Source: Astrocystis sublimbata
Lineage: Eukaryota > Ascomycota > Sordariomycetes > Xylariales > Xylariaceae
DNA length: 64,000 bases
NCBI GenBank assembly: GCA_022453515.1
Contig: JAJNNY010000003.1
Location: 930,001-994,000, forward strand
Direction: 5' to 3'
Position 1 is the stretch's first letter. Every line of letters begins with the position of its first letter. The notes below the pieces were generated by a model. It was not told the DNA's origin and made no database searches. It saw only the letters and a program-made list of their open reading frames with translations. Positions 54,461 through 64,000 of the stretch are shown piece by piece. The translations under genes were made by a program, and so were the position numbers.

Positions 54461-57400
54461 CTACCTTCGCACTTGTTGCATCCTTGTAATCTCGCTGTTG
54501 AATCTCAGCTTGAAGCCGTTGCAAAGAGCCCGCATATCCGGGTACTGGCTCTTCATCATCTCAAAAGCACCGGGGACAACCTTGACATTCCATATGCCGA
54601 TAGGAGAACTACGACTAGCCTTGAAGCATAGATTGAAGTAGCCGGGGTACTTGGGATTGATGCAGAACATGTAGATGGAACGATTAGGGTTGGCATCCGA
54701 GTAAGAGGTCAACCAGCGCTCTATTGTGTATATTATTAGCAGGCTTGTCATATCGAATGGAAGGGCAAATCATAATGAGATAGCAATGCTTACCCAGATC
54801 TGCGAGACTCCCCTCCTTGAATTTTTCGTTGCCCATCAGTTCGGCGACTTTCCTAGCCATCGCTTTCACGTGTTCCACGATCAATTCGTCCAGATCGGCA
54901 TACTGATATTTACCGCCAATACGCAGTTGTCGCCCAAGCGTATATTCAGTCTCTTTGTCAAGTTCGAGCACGTCGATGTGTTGGAAAACACCATCAGCAA
55001 CTCTCCAAGTGATAGTCAGGTGATCATGTCCTTTTGATGAAGGGCGTATGACCACATCACCTGATGCCTGGGATCCGAGATATTCTTCGGCCTGTGTAGA
55101 GTTGAAAGTTCGGAATAGGGGGTGTTTGATAACTCGCTGGGTACGTCCCGTAGCCTTGTCCTTCTCTTGCATGTCTTCCTTATCTTGATCTTCTAAGCGT
55201 GTGTCCCAGGTGCCGCTATGCTGATCATATTCTGATGATCGCTTATAGGGCTTTGACACGACCTCCTTCCGAACGGACAGTTTGGCGTAGAAATCCTTGC
55301 GGTTGATTTCTAGAAGCTTCGCTTGGACGGTTTGACCAACGTGAATTGAGTCGCGCATTGACCCATTCCGCATGTTGACATCGTGAGCTTCGATCCGTCC
55401 TTCGATACCGCAGTCGAGTTTGGCAATGGCAAACTCCTCCTTGACCACACGTATGTTGGCAGGAATGTTCATGCCTTCTGCGAGGGAATCTTTGGTTTCA
55501 CCGGTGAACATCACGAATACCTGGTCCGGCGAGAGAGGTGCAATTGGGCGCCGTAGCTCCTCGTACGGGACTTGTAATTCCGCCCTGATCGTTTCCAAGG
55601 TGGCACGCTTTCGCTGATTGAAGTTCTTTTCCAATTGCTCGGCGTACTCTTCCAGAATCAACTCGTTCACCTTCTCTTGCTCGTCATCTCTGAAAAGTTT
55701 ACGAACGATGGCACCGGGTCCATTTTCGTCGGTTTCTGCTTTGACATCCTCTTCGTCCAACTCAAGAGCATCTGCAGCCATTTTGCGACCCAGCTCGTAG
55801 TCTTCGGGGTGAACACGTGTATTATCTAAAGGTTCTGACGTTGGGTTCGAAGTATCAAAGTCAATCGACAGGAAACTGGCACAGTTATTCCACACTCTAG
55901 GCCCAACGACTGGCAACTTCTTGTTGTCAGGATCGCCCACAAGTTCCTCACGAGTGTTGACCGCACCACCATTCGTATTGATAGTCTTGATGACGCTAGT
56001 GGCTTTACGAGGCCCAAGACCAGCCACGTAGGGAAGTAGATTTGCTGTGTATGGGTCACCAACGGCATCGTTGATGTCGACACCACAGAGGTTGACCATG
56101 TCGACCATGGATGTCTCGAGGACTTTCCAGAGCTTGTCCTGTGGAAGCAAATGCTGACACGGATTGTAAAGCAAAGTAATCACATCTTTTCCTAATGCGG
56201 CATACTCCTTCATAGGATTCTGCAAGTACTTAGCCAAAGCAATACAGTATCGTGTGACGGACCCCAAGGTGGCGTGTTCGGCTTGGGCTCTGGGGCTATC
56301 CTTGTAGAGGCGGGCTACTTCATCGTTGACAACAATAACGTCGAGAGGGTCGGTTCGATAGTCGTCAGTCTCTGTGTCTAGGTACTCCGGTCCCATGAGG
56401 CCCTTCTCTTGAACAAGTGACTCCAAGTCCCGGACCAACCTATGTGTTTCGGTCGAAAAACCGGAGACGCCGATGAGGTCTGGCTTCCGACGCTCGATGA
56501 GTTCTGCAAAAGCTTCCCGCTGACTTTCGTCGCGTGCTAGATTCATGAACTTGCCATGGTCAATGACCCTCCCATCTTCTTCGACCCAAGCCCAGAACAC
56601 AGGATCTCGGTTTGAATCTCCCATCCCGTTGGACAGTGCGAGCACACGTGGTGTAGTACCCAATATCATGCCCTTGGGTTTCAAAGGGGCTTGATCGAGT
56701 CGCTTGAGGTATTCCTCGCGGCATAGCTTCAGTATCTCCTCTTGACATGCCGTGCGGAGCGTATCTTTAACCCCTTTCACGACGACTCTTTCGAGCTTCG
56801 GGAAGGCGACATTGAGGACCTTGAGGCGCTCCTCGTTCCATGCATCGGCGAGTTCGCTGTAGTTGTCCGAGGCAAACTCGGCATGCAATTGTCGGCGAAA
56901 GTCCCGCTCGTTTTGTAAGCGTATCGTGACTTCGACTAGGCCCTCCTCTTCAGCTTTCATCATTTTTAAGAATAGTTCTGGGCGGCGCGCTAGATCTGCA
57001 ATGGTTTGATTGATGAGATACTTGATCTCATAATACGGATGGGCATCGTCGATTCTGCGTAGTCCTTTATCGGTTCTGCGACAGCTGACCTCGCCCATCT
57101 GATAGTAGAGGCTTCGAAAATGTTTGCGCATTCTCGGACTCATGAACAGCTCTTCCGCAAATGATTGTCTCGCGCTTTGTAGAACCTGGTCGCCAGTTGG
57201 GAAATCGCTGTCAGTAAGACTATCGGCCAAGTCAATTGGCAGGCTTTGTTCATCGTCAGGGATCACCCTTCTGCCCTCACGCAGAGCGTTCTGAGCAAGC
57301 CTGTCCGGAGTAATGCCGTACGCCTTGACCATCCTGTATGCCCTAGATTTCCGAACTCTCTCGAAAACCGAAGACTTAGCACCTGGTCGTTTGGCAGCTT

Positions 57401-58919
57401 TGGTATTTCCATTCATAGCGGCGATGTCTTTGAGCTGTGGCGAGTATTGGAAGTTGATATAGTCCTGTAGGTCTTGGAGTTGTTCCATGTCCACAGCCTG
57501 TGCTATCATTTTTGGGACCATGTCATCTTCAATATCAGCAGCGGCTTTTAGGTTGTCGTACATCTTTTCCAGCGCATTCCGCTTCTCGACGAGGGAGCGA
57601 AACTTGATGTCCAGCTCCAGGATGCGCCAGAGGTCGTCTTGCGTGAGTAGTTTCTCAGCATTGACAATGTATTCAGGTGCTTCCGGATCGTCGCGGTGGT
57701 CGGGGTTTCTTGTCTTGCGAGCGTGGATGAGATAGTCCTTGCGGTGTTGGAACACGTAGGGTACTTCAAGCTCCTCAACGACGAAGTATTCGAGAACTTT
57801 ACCGACGGCCTTGTGGAACGGCACTTGCAAGTCGCTGGCAAGCTGTTTTTTAGGCCACATCAGATTGGCGATCCAGTGCGACTCTTCCTTGAACTGTTCA
57901 GCAGTGATCTGCAGATGCTTGAAAGGCTTGCGATCGAGCTGGAATCGCTCAGGCTCGTCCAGATATCGGATTTCGTTGTCTTCGTCGGTGAGGAGCTTCT
58001 CGGCTAGCTGCGATGGTTCGAATACGTCCTTGAGTTCGAGGGTTTGCTCCTCCTGCTTGCGAACCTCCTCGTCCTCTTCAACCTCGAGAGCCCAGTCATA
58101 TTCAGCACCATTACCAAAGATGGCGTCCATATCGTCCAAAGCATCTCTATCGAGCCCGGTTCGGTCAATAACGCCCCCAGCGATGCCCTTGTCTCGGGGC
58201 CGAGCCACTTCTTCATCTTCTCTTTGGCGCTGAAGCTCTTCCTCGTCTTCGGGGTAGTCCTCCTCAATGAAACCATCGAATTCATCGGCCGCGGCGCGAT
58301 TGGATCTCCCGCCGTACGGCCGATCCTCGACTTCCTCGTCCTCGTCCGAAAACATTTGGTCGAGGCCTCGGCGTTCGGTGGCACGAGTTTCATCGTCGCG
58401 ATGGCCCTGCTTGAGACGCTTGAACTTGTTCTGTGGGCCAGGTTAAAATCTACTTGTAAGGTGCAAAGTCGCTTCTCCATACCTGAGAGGGCTGTTTACG
58501 CTGCCAGTCTGGAACGGACTCGCCAATGAGGTCTAAGTCTTCCTCGTCGAGCTCTTCCTCCTCCTTCCGTTCTTGACGGCGCTTGCGCTTTCTGCGCTTG
58601 CGTTCTTCCTCGGAGTTTTCGTCGACATCATCGTCTTCATCTTCGTCAACGATGAAGCCCTCGCGAACCTATGTCGTGATGCCGAGAATTAGCAGCCACT
58701 CCCGAACGATGGAGGAAGACAAGGAATGATGTATGTTGATACCTTTTGAATCTCCTCTTCGTCGTCGTCGTCATCTTCGTCCTCGCTCGAGTCGTTCATG
58801 TTTTGATCGCGGCTTCGGTTCTTCTCGCGAGTTTCGCCAGTGTCTTCATCGAAGGAGTCATCGTCTTCATCGTCAAGCTCGGCCTCGCCGATGACCAGGT
58901 CTCGCATGGAATTGCTCAT
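54461..58919 (-). CDS. SPT6: Transcription elongation factor Spt6
   Basis: Four exons, 58919-58743, 58668-58483, 58430-54794 and 54720-54461, join in frame to 1419 residues (yeast Spt6 is 1451). The N-terminus is highly acidic and disordered (residues about 1-220), with a nuclear-localisation-like basic run (RKRRKRRKRQERK). Next come the helical core and helix-turn-helix, the YqgF-like RNase H fold (about 750-900, around GMILGTTPRVLALSNG), the HhH (LLPYVAGLGPRKATSVI), the death-like domain and the S1 RNA-binding domain (about 1090-1160, ANIRVVKEEFAIAKLDCGIEG). A tandem SH2 unit closes the protein (HPLFRTFNSTQAEEYLGSQ, then WLTSYSDANPNRSIYMFCI). Spt6 is a nuclear histone chaperone bound to RNA polymerase II. 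The start at 58919 (MSNSMRDL) was preferred to an in-frame codon at 58997, whose extra 26 residues are basic and unlike the family. Confidence 0.95.
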
Positions 58920-61195
58920 GGTGGGCGACGGGAGCGAGGAAGGTAGGGCGCACAAGCGGGACGGGCAGCGGTGCGCTTGGGTACGCGCGACGCGCACAGT
59001 CGAATCGTATGGACGTGGAGATGCTGATAATCAAAAGCTAGAAAAGTAAACTTGATGCACAGTGCTTCCCTTGCGATACAAGATGACAGCTTCGTGAGGC
59101 GGGATTGTGGTATGTGTGTAGTGGGAAGAAGGTTTGTGAGATGTTGGAAGGTAAAGTTTGTCTACCAGTAGCTACCGTTACTTTGATCTCACAGCCTTGT
59201 GTTCCCTACAGCATCAAACGCAGAACTAAGTACCTGGGAGTGCTTGCACGTATACGGTCTAGCGCCCCAGACGACGTCGCGACGATCCACCATTTAGAGC
59301 GTCCACCGAGGTGTATGTCTAGGCAGAACCTAGGAAAGCCCCATCTGGCATAAGCTGTGAAATGGAAACAACGCCGACGTCGGTACCTACTGCCTGCGCC
59401 ACAAGCCCTCTACCAACAATATTGTTTTTTTCCCTAACACGGCGTAGCCAAGTATGAAATAAAGTGCTTCATATTGGATAATGACGCGGCATCTATATGA
59501 ACACCGAGATGTAGGTATCTCGGACGTCCTACACACGCACGAATATGTACGTTTCTCTGGGGGGTTTGTATGTGGGGAGTACCTGCCGTAGCCCCTGGTC
59601 AGCTGGTAGGGAGGTGCAACACCACCAATACAGAATGGATCCTTTCACAGAGACCATGGCCTGCGGCAGCATTCACTTACTTGCCTTGAAGTACCTAGTT
59701 TGACACCCCTCTACAGCAAGTTCTTGATTGTGACAGGCGACAGGCTTGCCTTGTGGCCAGAGGAGACCTGTCACCAACTGGGATACAGAATATGAATAGG
59801 TACCGAGAATACAACAAACTTAGCTTCGTCCTCAAGTTGATCTGTACGAACGGTCCCCTGATCTTCACTCTAGGGAATCTTGCCTATCCACCTGCCCGCC
59901 TTTTCTCCTATTTCCCTGTCTCATGTCAGGTCAAAAGTTTTAGTCACCAAGCAAACGGTGAGGTACCTATCATTATCACATCATGTCTATTGCGACCCGT
60001 GCTGCGACCAATTCTATGATCGAAGGACCGTACGCTGGCATATATGTACATAGCGTACCTAAGGGGCTAAGATACATGCATATCTGAGGTGCCGTAATAC
60101 TGGCGATTAAGTACCACACACACAGTACCTGAGCCCGCCCAAGCAACCTGCGGGCTACAGTGCCATAAGAAATGTATCCGTTAAATAGCTGCTTCTCACA
60201 CCAAGTCGCTAGATTTAAAGCACAGTATCTCTGCATACATGGAACTTTTAAAATGGTAAGAAATGATTAGTGATTTATTTCTATCTAAATCCTCTCTTTG
60301 TCCCTTTCCCATAAGTACAAGCAAGTACTTTTAATATTTTAGCAAAGATACTGGTGGGTCCTGACCTGCGTACCTGCGCATCGAAAGATGCCCGACGAAC
60401 AACATTGGTCAGTCATACAGGTAGCCTACCTCCCCGCGCTGGCAATTGATAGGGATGTCGATTCAAAGCCCCCCGGGCACTACCCCCTCCACCACTCACC
60501 CGGGCCACCCCCCCATATGGCATATGCCCCCCTACCCGCACCAGGTATCCCACCACGCCTTCACCTACGCACCACTAAAAGCTGCTGTCACCGCCGCTGT
60601 CGACCACGAGTCACATCACTCGCAAGGTATCCCGACACATCATTCATACTACTTTTCGCCCCCCTTATGTGCCCTTCCGTATGTGCCCTTATGTGCGACC
60701 GAGCTGCCTCTGCATGTTCCCATGTTCCCACCTTGCTCCTGCATTCCCATTACTCAAGTTCCTGATCAATAGTACACAAGACCTACATAAGACCTCGGTG
60801 CTCTGCCCCGTCCGCCTCGGCCGCTTTTTGGAAGACAACACGGCATTCTCGCCTGCTGCCCTCGCTCCCTAAGCGCCCAACGCCAACACCGCCCATGAAC
60901 CACGCCCGAGGTGCCTCACCCCTCCTCCTGTCTCGCTGTCCCGCTCTGTGAGGGGCTACCAGGCCAGCCCAGCATAGGTCAGGCCACGCACCCCGACTGC
61001 GAAACGCCCCATCATCCCGATAGGTATCCCAGCCATCCCGTGCCGCCTCGGGAGATGCAAAGGTGCCTGTTTCTGGACATCGTCTGCGCCGCTATCACGC
61101 TTGTCTCCTAAGGTCTCACTGCTGTGTCCTACCCTTCTGTCCTCTCCCGTCCTGCTCGGACTACTCCTCCCTGGGCAATCCCCACGCCGCCAGCC
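58920..61195. other. Divergent intergenic region of SPT6 and MAPKK
   Basis: 2.3 kb with no supported gene. Around 60480-61195 the sequence is strongly C-rich and pyrimidine-rich, as expected for the leader of the MAPKK gene. Short open frames there overlap and lack domains. Confidence 0.5.
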
Positions 61196-62916
61196 ATGTC
61201 CGAAGCCAATTTTGCCCCGCGCTCCATGAAGCGCCGGAATGTCAAAGGCCTAGCCCTCGGCCCCCCCAAACTACCTGCGTCATCGGGGCCGGGCAACGGC
61301 TGGGGCGCCGGCGGGTCGCGCGCGGACGAGTCCAACGAGGCCCAGCTCGAGATCGGCATCGAGTTCAACCTCGATATCCGCCAAGAGGATCTGGAGATTG
61401 TCAAAGAGCTCGGGTCGGGCAATGGCGGCACCGTGAGCAAAGTAAAACACTTGCCTACAGGCACCACCATGGCGCGCAAGGTAACAGCCTCTCTCGACAT
61501 TCCATGTCTGCTACTTGGCGAAGCTGGAATCTCTGACTCGGGTCCAGGTCATTCACGTCGAGGCGAATAAAGAGCTGCGAAAACGAATTGTGCGCGAACT
61601 CCAGATTATGCACGGCTGCCAGTCCGACTACATTGTCACCTTCTACGGTGCCTTCTTAAACGATCACAACGACGTCATAATGTGCATGGAGTATATGGAT
61701 GTTGGGTGCGTACCATCGGCCAGCTGCCTGACTATGTGACTGACCATATAAACACAGTGCGTTAGATAGAGTGTCCCGCGTGTTCGGGCCCGTCCGCGTC
61801 GACGTGCTAGGAAAAATCGCCGAAGCGACGCTTGGAGGCCTGACCTACCTGTATTCGAAATTGCACATCATGCATCGTGACATCAAGCCATCCAACATCC
61901 TGACCAACTCCAAAGGCCACATCAAGCTGTGCGACTTCGGAGTCTCGGGTGAGCTGGTTAACTCCATCGCCGACACCTTTGTCGGTACCTCGACATATAT
62001 GGCCCCGGAGCGTATCCAGGGAGAGAAATACACCGTCAAGTCAGACGTCTGGAGCTTTGGTCTAACGATAATGGAGTTGGCTATCGGGAAGTTCCCGTTT
62101 GCAGCAAGCGAGCAACTGTCGGACGGCGATGGCGCACCTGCCGGTATATTGGATTTGCTGCAACAGATCGTCCATGAACCTGCCCCCAAGCTGCCCAAGA
62201 GCGATGCCTTCCCAGCAATTCTCGAAGAAATGATACAGAAATGTCTTTACAAAGAACCTGAGCTGCGCCCAACGCCTCTGGACCTCTTCGTATGCTGCCT
62301 CCTTGCTTGCGTTGTCAATACTTATATATAGGTAGCTAACAAACGTGCACAGGAAAATGATGCATTCGTGCAAGCTGCAAAGCGAACACCTGTCGATCTA
62401 AGGGCATGGGCTGTCGGTATGATGGAGAAAGACAACCGCAAATCACATCTCGCACCACAGTTATCGCCTGCTACTCAAGAGCTCTTGAGATCTAGCGACT
62501 CCCCTAATCAGCAGGGTGACAGCAATCCCGCCTTCACACCCACTTCTGGCGAGATCCCGATCGCGGGCGCCATAATCTCACCCAGAGACCAATACGGACA
62601 AATACCGAGTCGTTCGCCCACAAGGAATGGGACAGGAAGCATGGGGCGAGCGGGTGGATCGATCGTCCACCCGGGCCTGGGGCAGAGATCAGCAACTTCA
62701 GGGTCCATACCCAAGGTTGGGCATTCGGATGCCTCGCTTCCCTCGAGCGCTAGTGCTGGGACATTTACTCTGCCTTTGAGATCAGCGCCCGGTGGGATGC
62801 CGCCCCCTCCACCACGGAAAGAGACACCCGACGAACTCAGAGGGGACAGCCGCAGACAGGCAGCGTATCCGCCACCAAACGGCAACTACGGCGCAATGGG
62901 CTATCCTCGAAAATAG
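61196..62916 (+). CDS. MAP kinase kinase, Ste7/Mek2 type
   Basis: Four exons, 61196-61480, 61548-61705, 61758-62289 and 62353-62916, join in frame to 512 residues. The kinase domain starts at about residue 60. Glycine loop GSGNGGTVSKV, catalytic Lys95 (MARKV), HRDIKPSN (Asp189), DFG (Asp207) and APE are all present. The activation loop carries the MAPKK-specific pattern VNSIADTFVGTSTYMAPERIQG, with the Ser and Thr that upstream Ste11-type kinases phosphorylate. The motif IQGEKYTVKSDVWSFGLTIMELAIGKFPF is typical of the Ste7/Fuz7/Mst7 branch rather than Pbs2 or Mkk1. An N-terminal tail (about 1-55) and a Ser/Pro-rich C-terminal extension (from about 345) complete it. It activates the pheromone/filamentation MAPK (Fus3/Pmk1), needed for mating, infection structures or hyphal fusion in related fungi. 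An in-frame ATG at 61124 would add 24 residues; 61196 has the better context. Confidence 0.93.
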
Positions 62917-63635
62917 ACAACGAAAGGGCGTGGTTCTGCTACGCAAACAAACGTCTAGGTGACCGACCGTGTAATGACTCGGCGTCCACTCCGGGAACCG
63001 ATGGAGTTGATCGGACCAACGAGCCGCCACACCCTCAGAACAAAATTTGCATCTGTGTGCATAGGAGTTGAGTCGCTAGAGATGGCGCCATCTATGAACA
63101 ACCATACCCGAGGTCTAGATATACATGACTGGAGGATATAAGCGCATTTTCTCCGCCTTACATGTCCTCTTTACAACAAGCGTTCAACGTTCACAAGATA
63201 CCAAACGGGTCACATGTATTAATACATATATATAGAAGCGCAGGCAAAGCTGTTGTTCCTGTTGGCTTCTTATAGATAGCGATAAGTGATGTATCTCGGC
63301 ATACTCTGAGTACCATGTTAGAAGCGATGTCTAAAAATGCGTGTCTGCTACACATCCTTTTTATCTTGGTATAGTGATTACGTAGACCCTGGCCCCCTTG
63401 TGTCTCAATTGTGTTTTATAACATGGCTGAATCAGACAAACTTAATTCTAATAATTACCGTTCGTCTTATGTGATATGCATCGATGAGCTCAGCGAGACT
63501 AGCTGGCTTTTCCTGGTTCATTACAAGCTCGCAAATATTGTGTGCTTGATACCAGCCAGACCCCCTTGATGCTATGAGACATCCACCCATTCCTTGTAAC
63601 TCAAAGCCCCTGCTACACATACGGCCCTTTCAATC
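62917..63635. other. Intergenic between convergent genes
   Basis: AT-rich 3' flanks of the MAPKK gene and the HAD-type gene. No gene is seen. Confidence 0.5.
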
Positions 63636-64000
63636 TCAGCTAGAGGCACCATCCATCGGTATCTCCCTCCCCACAAACCCGGCATCCAGTATATGAACCA
63701 ACTCGTCTAACTGCTTGATGACTAAGTCGGTATGGGGATGTTCTGCTAAATGCGCATTTTCGCTGTTGACGAGCAGAACAGTTGCGGCGCCAGCGTGCCG
63801 TCCGGCGGTCATGTCGTCGATGGAGTCGCCCACCATGATCAAGGCTGACGCATCGCCTACCTCCTCGACCTTGCCTTCATCATCTTTGCCGACCTTGTCC
63901 TTGTCCTTGTCCTCGCCCTTCGGCCCCCGGGCGCCCATCCGCTCGGCCTCGGACCCCTGAGCAGCCGCCTCCAGCAACGCGCCCGTACTTGGCTTCCCGT
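63636..64000 (-). CDS. HAD-superfamily hydrolase, 3' part (cut by window end)
   Basis: The minus-strand frame enters from beyond 64000 and ends at a stop at 63636. It begins within GKPSTGALLEAA, which contains the conserved Lys of HAD motif III. After a Lys/Asp/Glu-rich insertion (GEDKDKDKVGKDDEGKVEEV), motif IV appears as MVGDSIDDMTAGRHAGA. The C-terminus is VIKQLDELVHILDAGFVGREI. This is the pattern of a phosphoglycolate-phosphatase-like HAD hydrolase of the haloacid dehalogenase superfamily. The motif I (DxDGT) part and the cap domain would lie outside the window. The charged insertion between motifs III and IV is unusual but common in fungi. Substrate cannot be told. Confidence 0.8.
   Translation of the reverse strand, partial: GKPSTGALLEAAAQGSEAERMGARGPKGEDKDKDKVGKDDEGKVEEVGDASALIMVGDSIDDMTAGRHAGAATVLLVNSENAHLAEHPHTDLVIKQLDELVHILDAGFVGREIPMDGASS

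Noticed and set aside
58920..58997. Upstream in-frame start for Spt6
   Set aside because: It would add 26 basic residues unlike any Spt6; the conserved acidic N-terminus starts at 58919.
61124..61195. Upstream in-frame start for the MAPKK
   Set aside because: The extra residues are encoded by the C-rich leader and have no family similarity.

Overview
The window is nuclear DNA from a filamentous ascomycete, most likely a Sordariomycete. The genes have short introns (about 50-110 bases, a few longer) with GT..AG ends and CTAAC or TACTAAT branch sites. The encoded proteins are typical of Pezizomycotina: Axl2, Ptc2/3-type PP2C, Dug1, Efm6, Ccz1, a TRP/flavin-carrier protein, Osh3, Spt6 and a Ste7-type MAPKK. 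Intergenic spaces are long (0.7-4.9 kb), and no tRNA, rRNA, CRISPR array or intact transposon is recognised.

Layout. 1-7 kb is an accessory end: a small spliced secreted-peptide gene (673-1094, minus) faces away from a UstYa/DUF3328 gene (2391-3518, plus), followed by 3.5 kb of apparently empty, AT-richer DNA. 7-29 kb is mostly housekeeping, all on the plus strand: AXL2-like adhesin, PP2C phosphatase, mitochondrial PPR-like protein, DUG1 dipeptidase, EFM6 methyltransferase and a proline-rich secreted barrel (RlpA/expansin-like) protein. CCZ1 follows on the minus strand. 33-38 kb is a small, largely decayed secondary-metabolism patch: an intact P450 beside an MFS stub, a frameshifted NAD-dependent reductase and a fragment of a berberine-bridge-type oxidase. 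38.7-49 kb holds the FLC/TRP-like membrane protein and OSH3, with a 4.9 kb gap between them. 50-54 kb is a second decayed patch: a fucose-lectin gene with an in-frame stop and relics of a STAND/NLR-type N-terminal domain. 54.4-64 kb returns to core genes: SPT6, the MAPKK, and the 3' end of a HAD hydrolase cut by the window edge.

Functional links. The core genes are not an operon; they serve separate cell-biology roles (bud/septum polarity, phosphatase and MAPK signalling, glutathione turnover, vacuole fusion, lipid exchange at membrane contacts, transcription elongation). The pair most likely to work together is the secreted peptide and the UstYa-like protein at the left end. UstYa-family oxidases cyclise secreted ribosomal peptides in ustiloxin-type pathways, so this may be a minimal, undescribed RiPP locus; the link rests on proximity and family knowledge only. 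The 33-38 kb genes look like remains of one metabolite cluster.

Exon boundaries were worked out by eye from reading frame, GT/AG sites and family conservation. Coordinates give the full coding span including introns, and the exons are listed in each entry.
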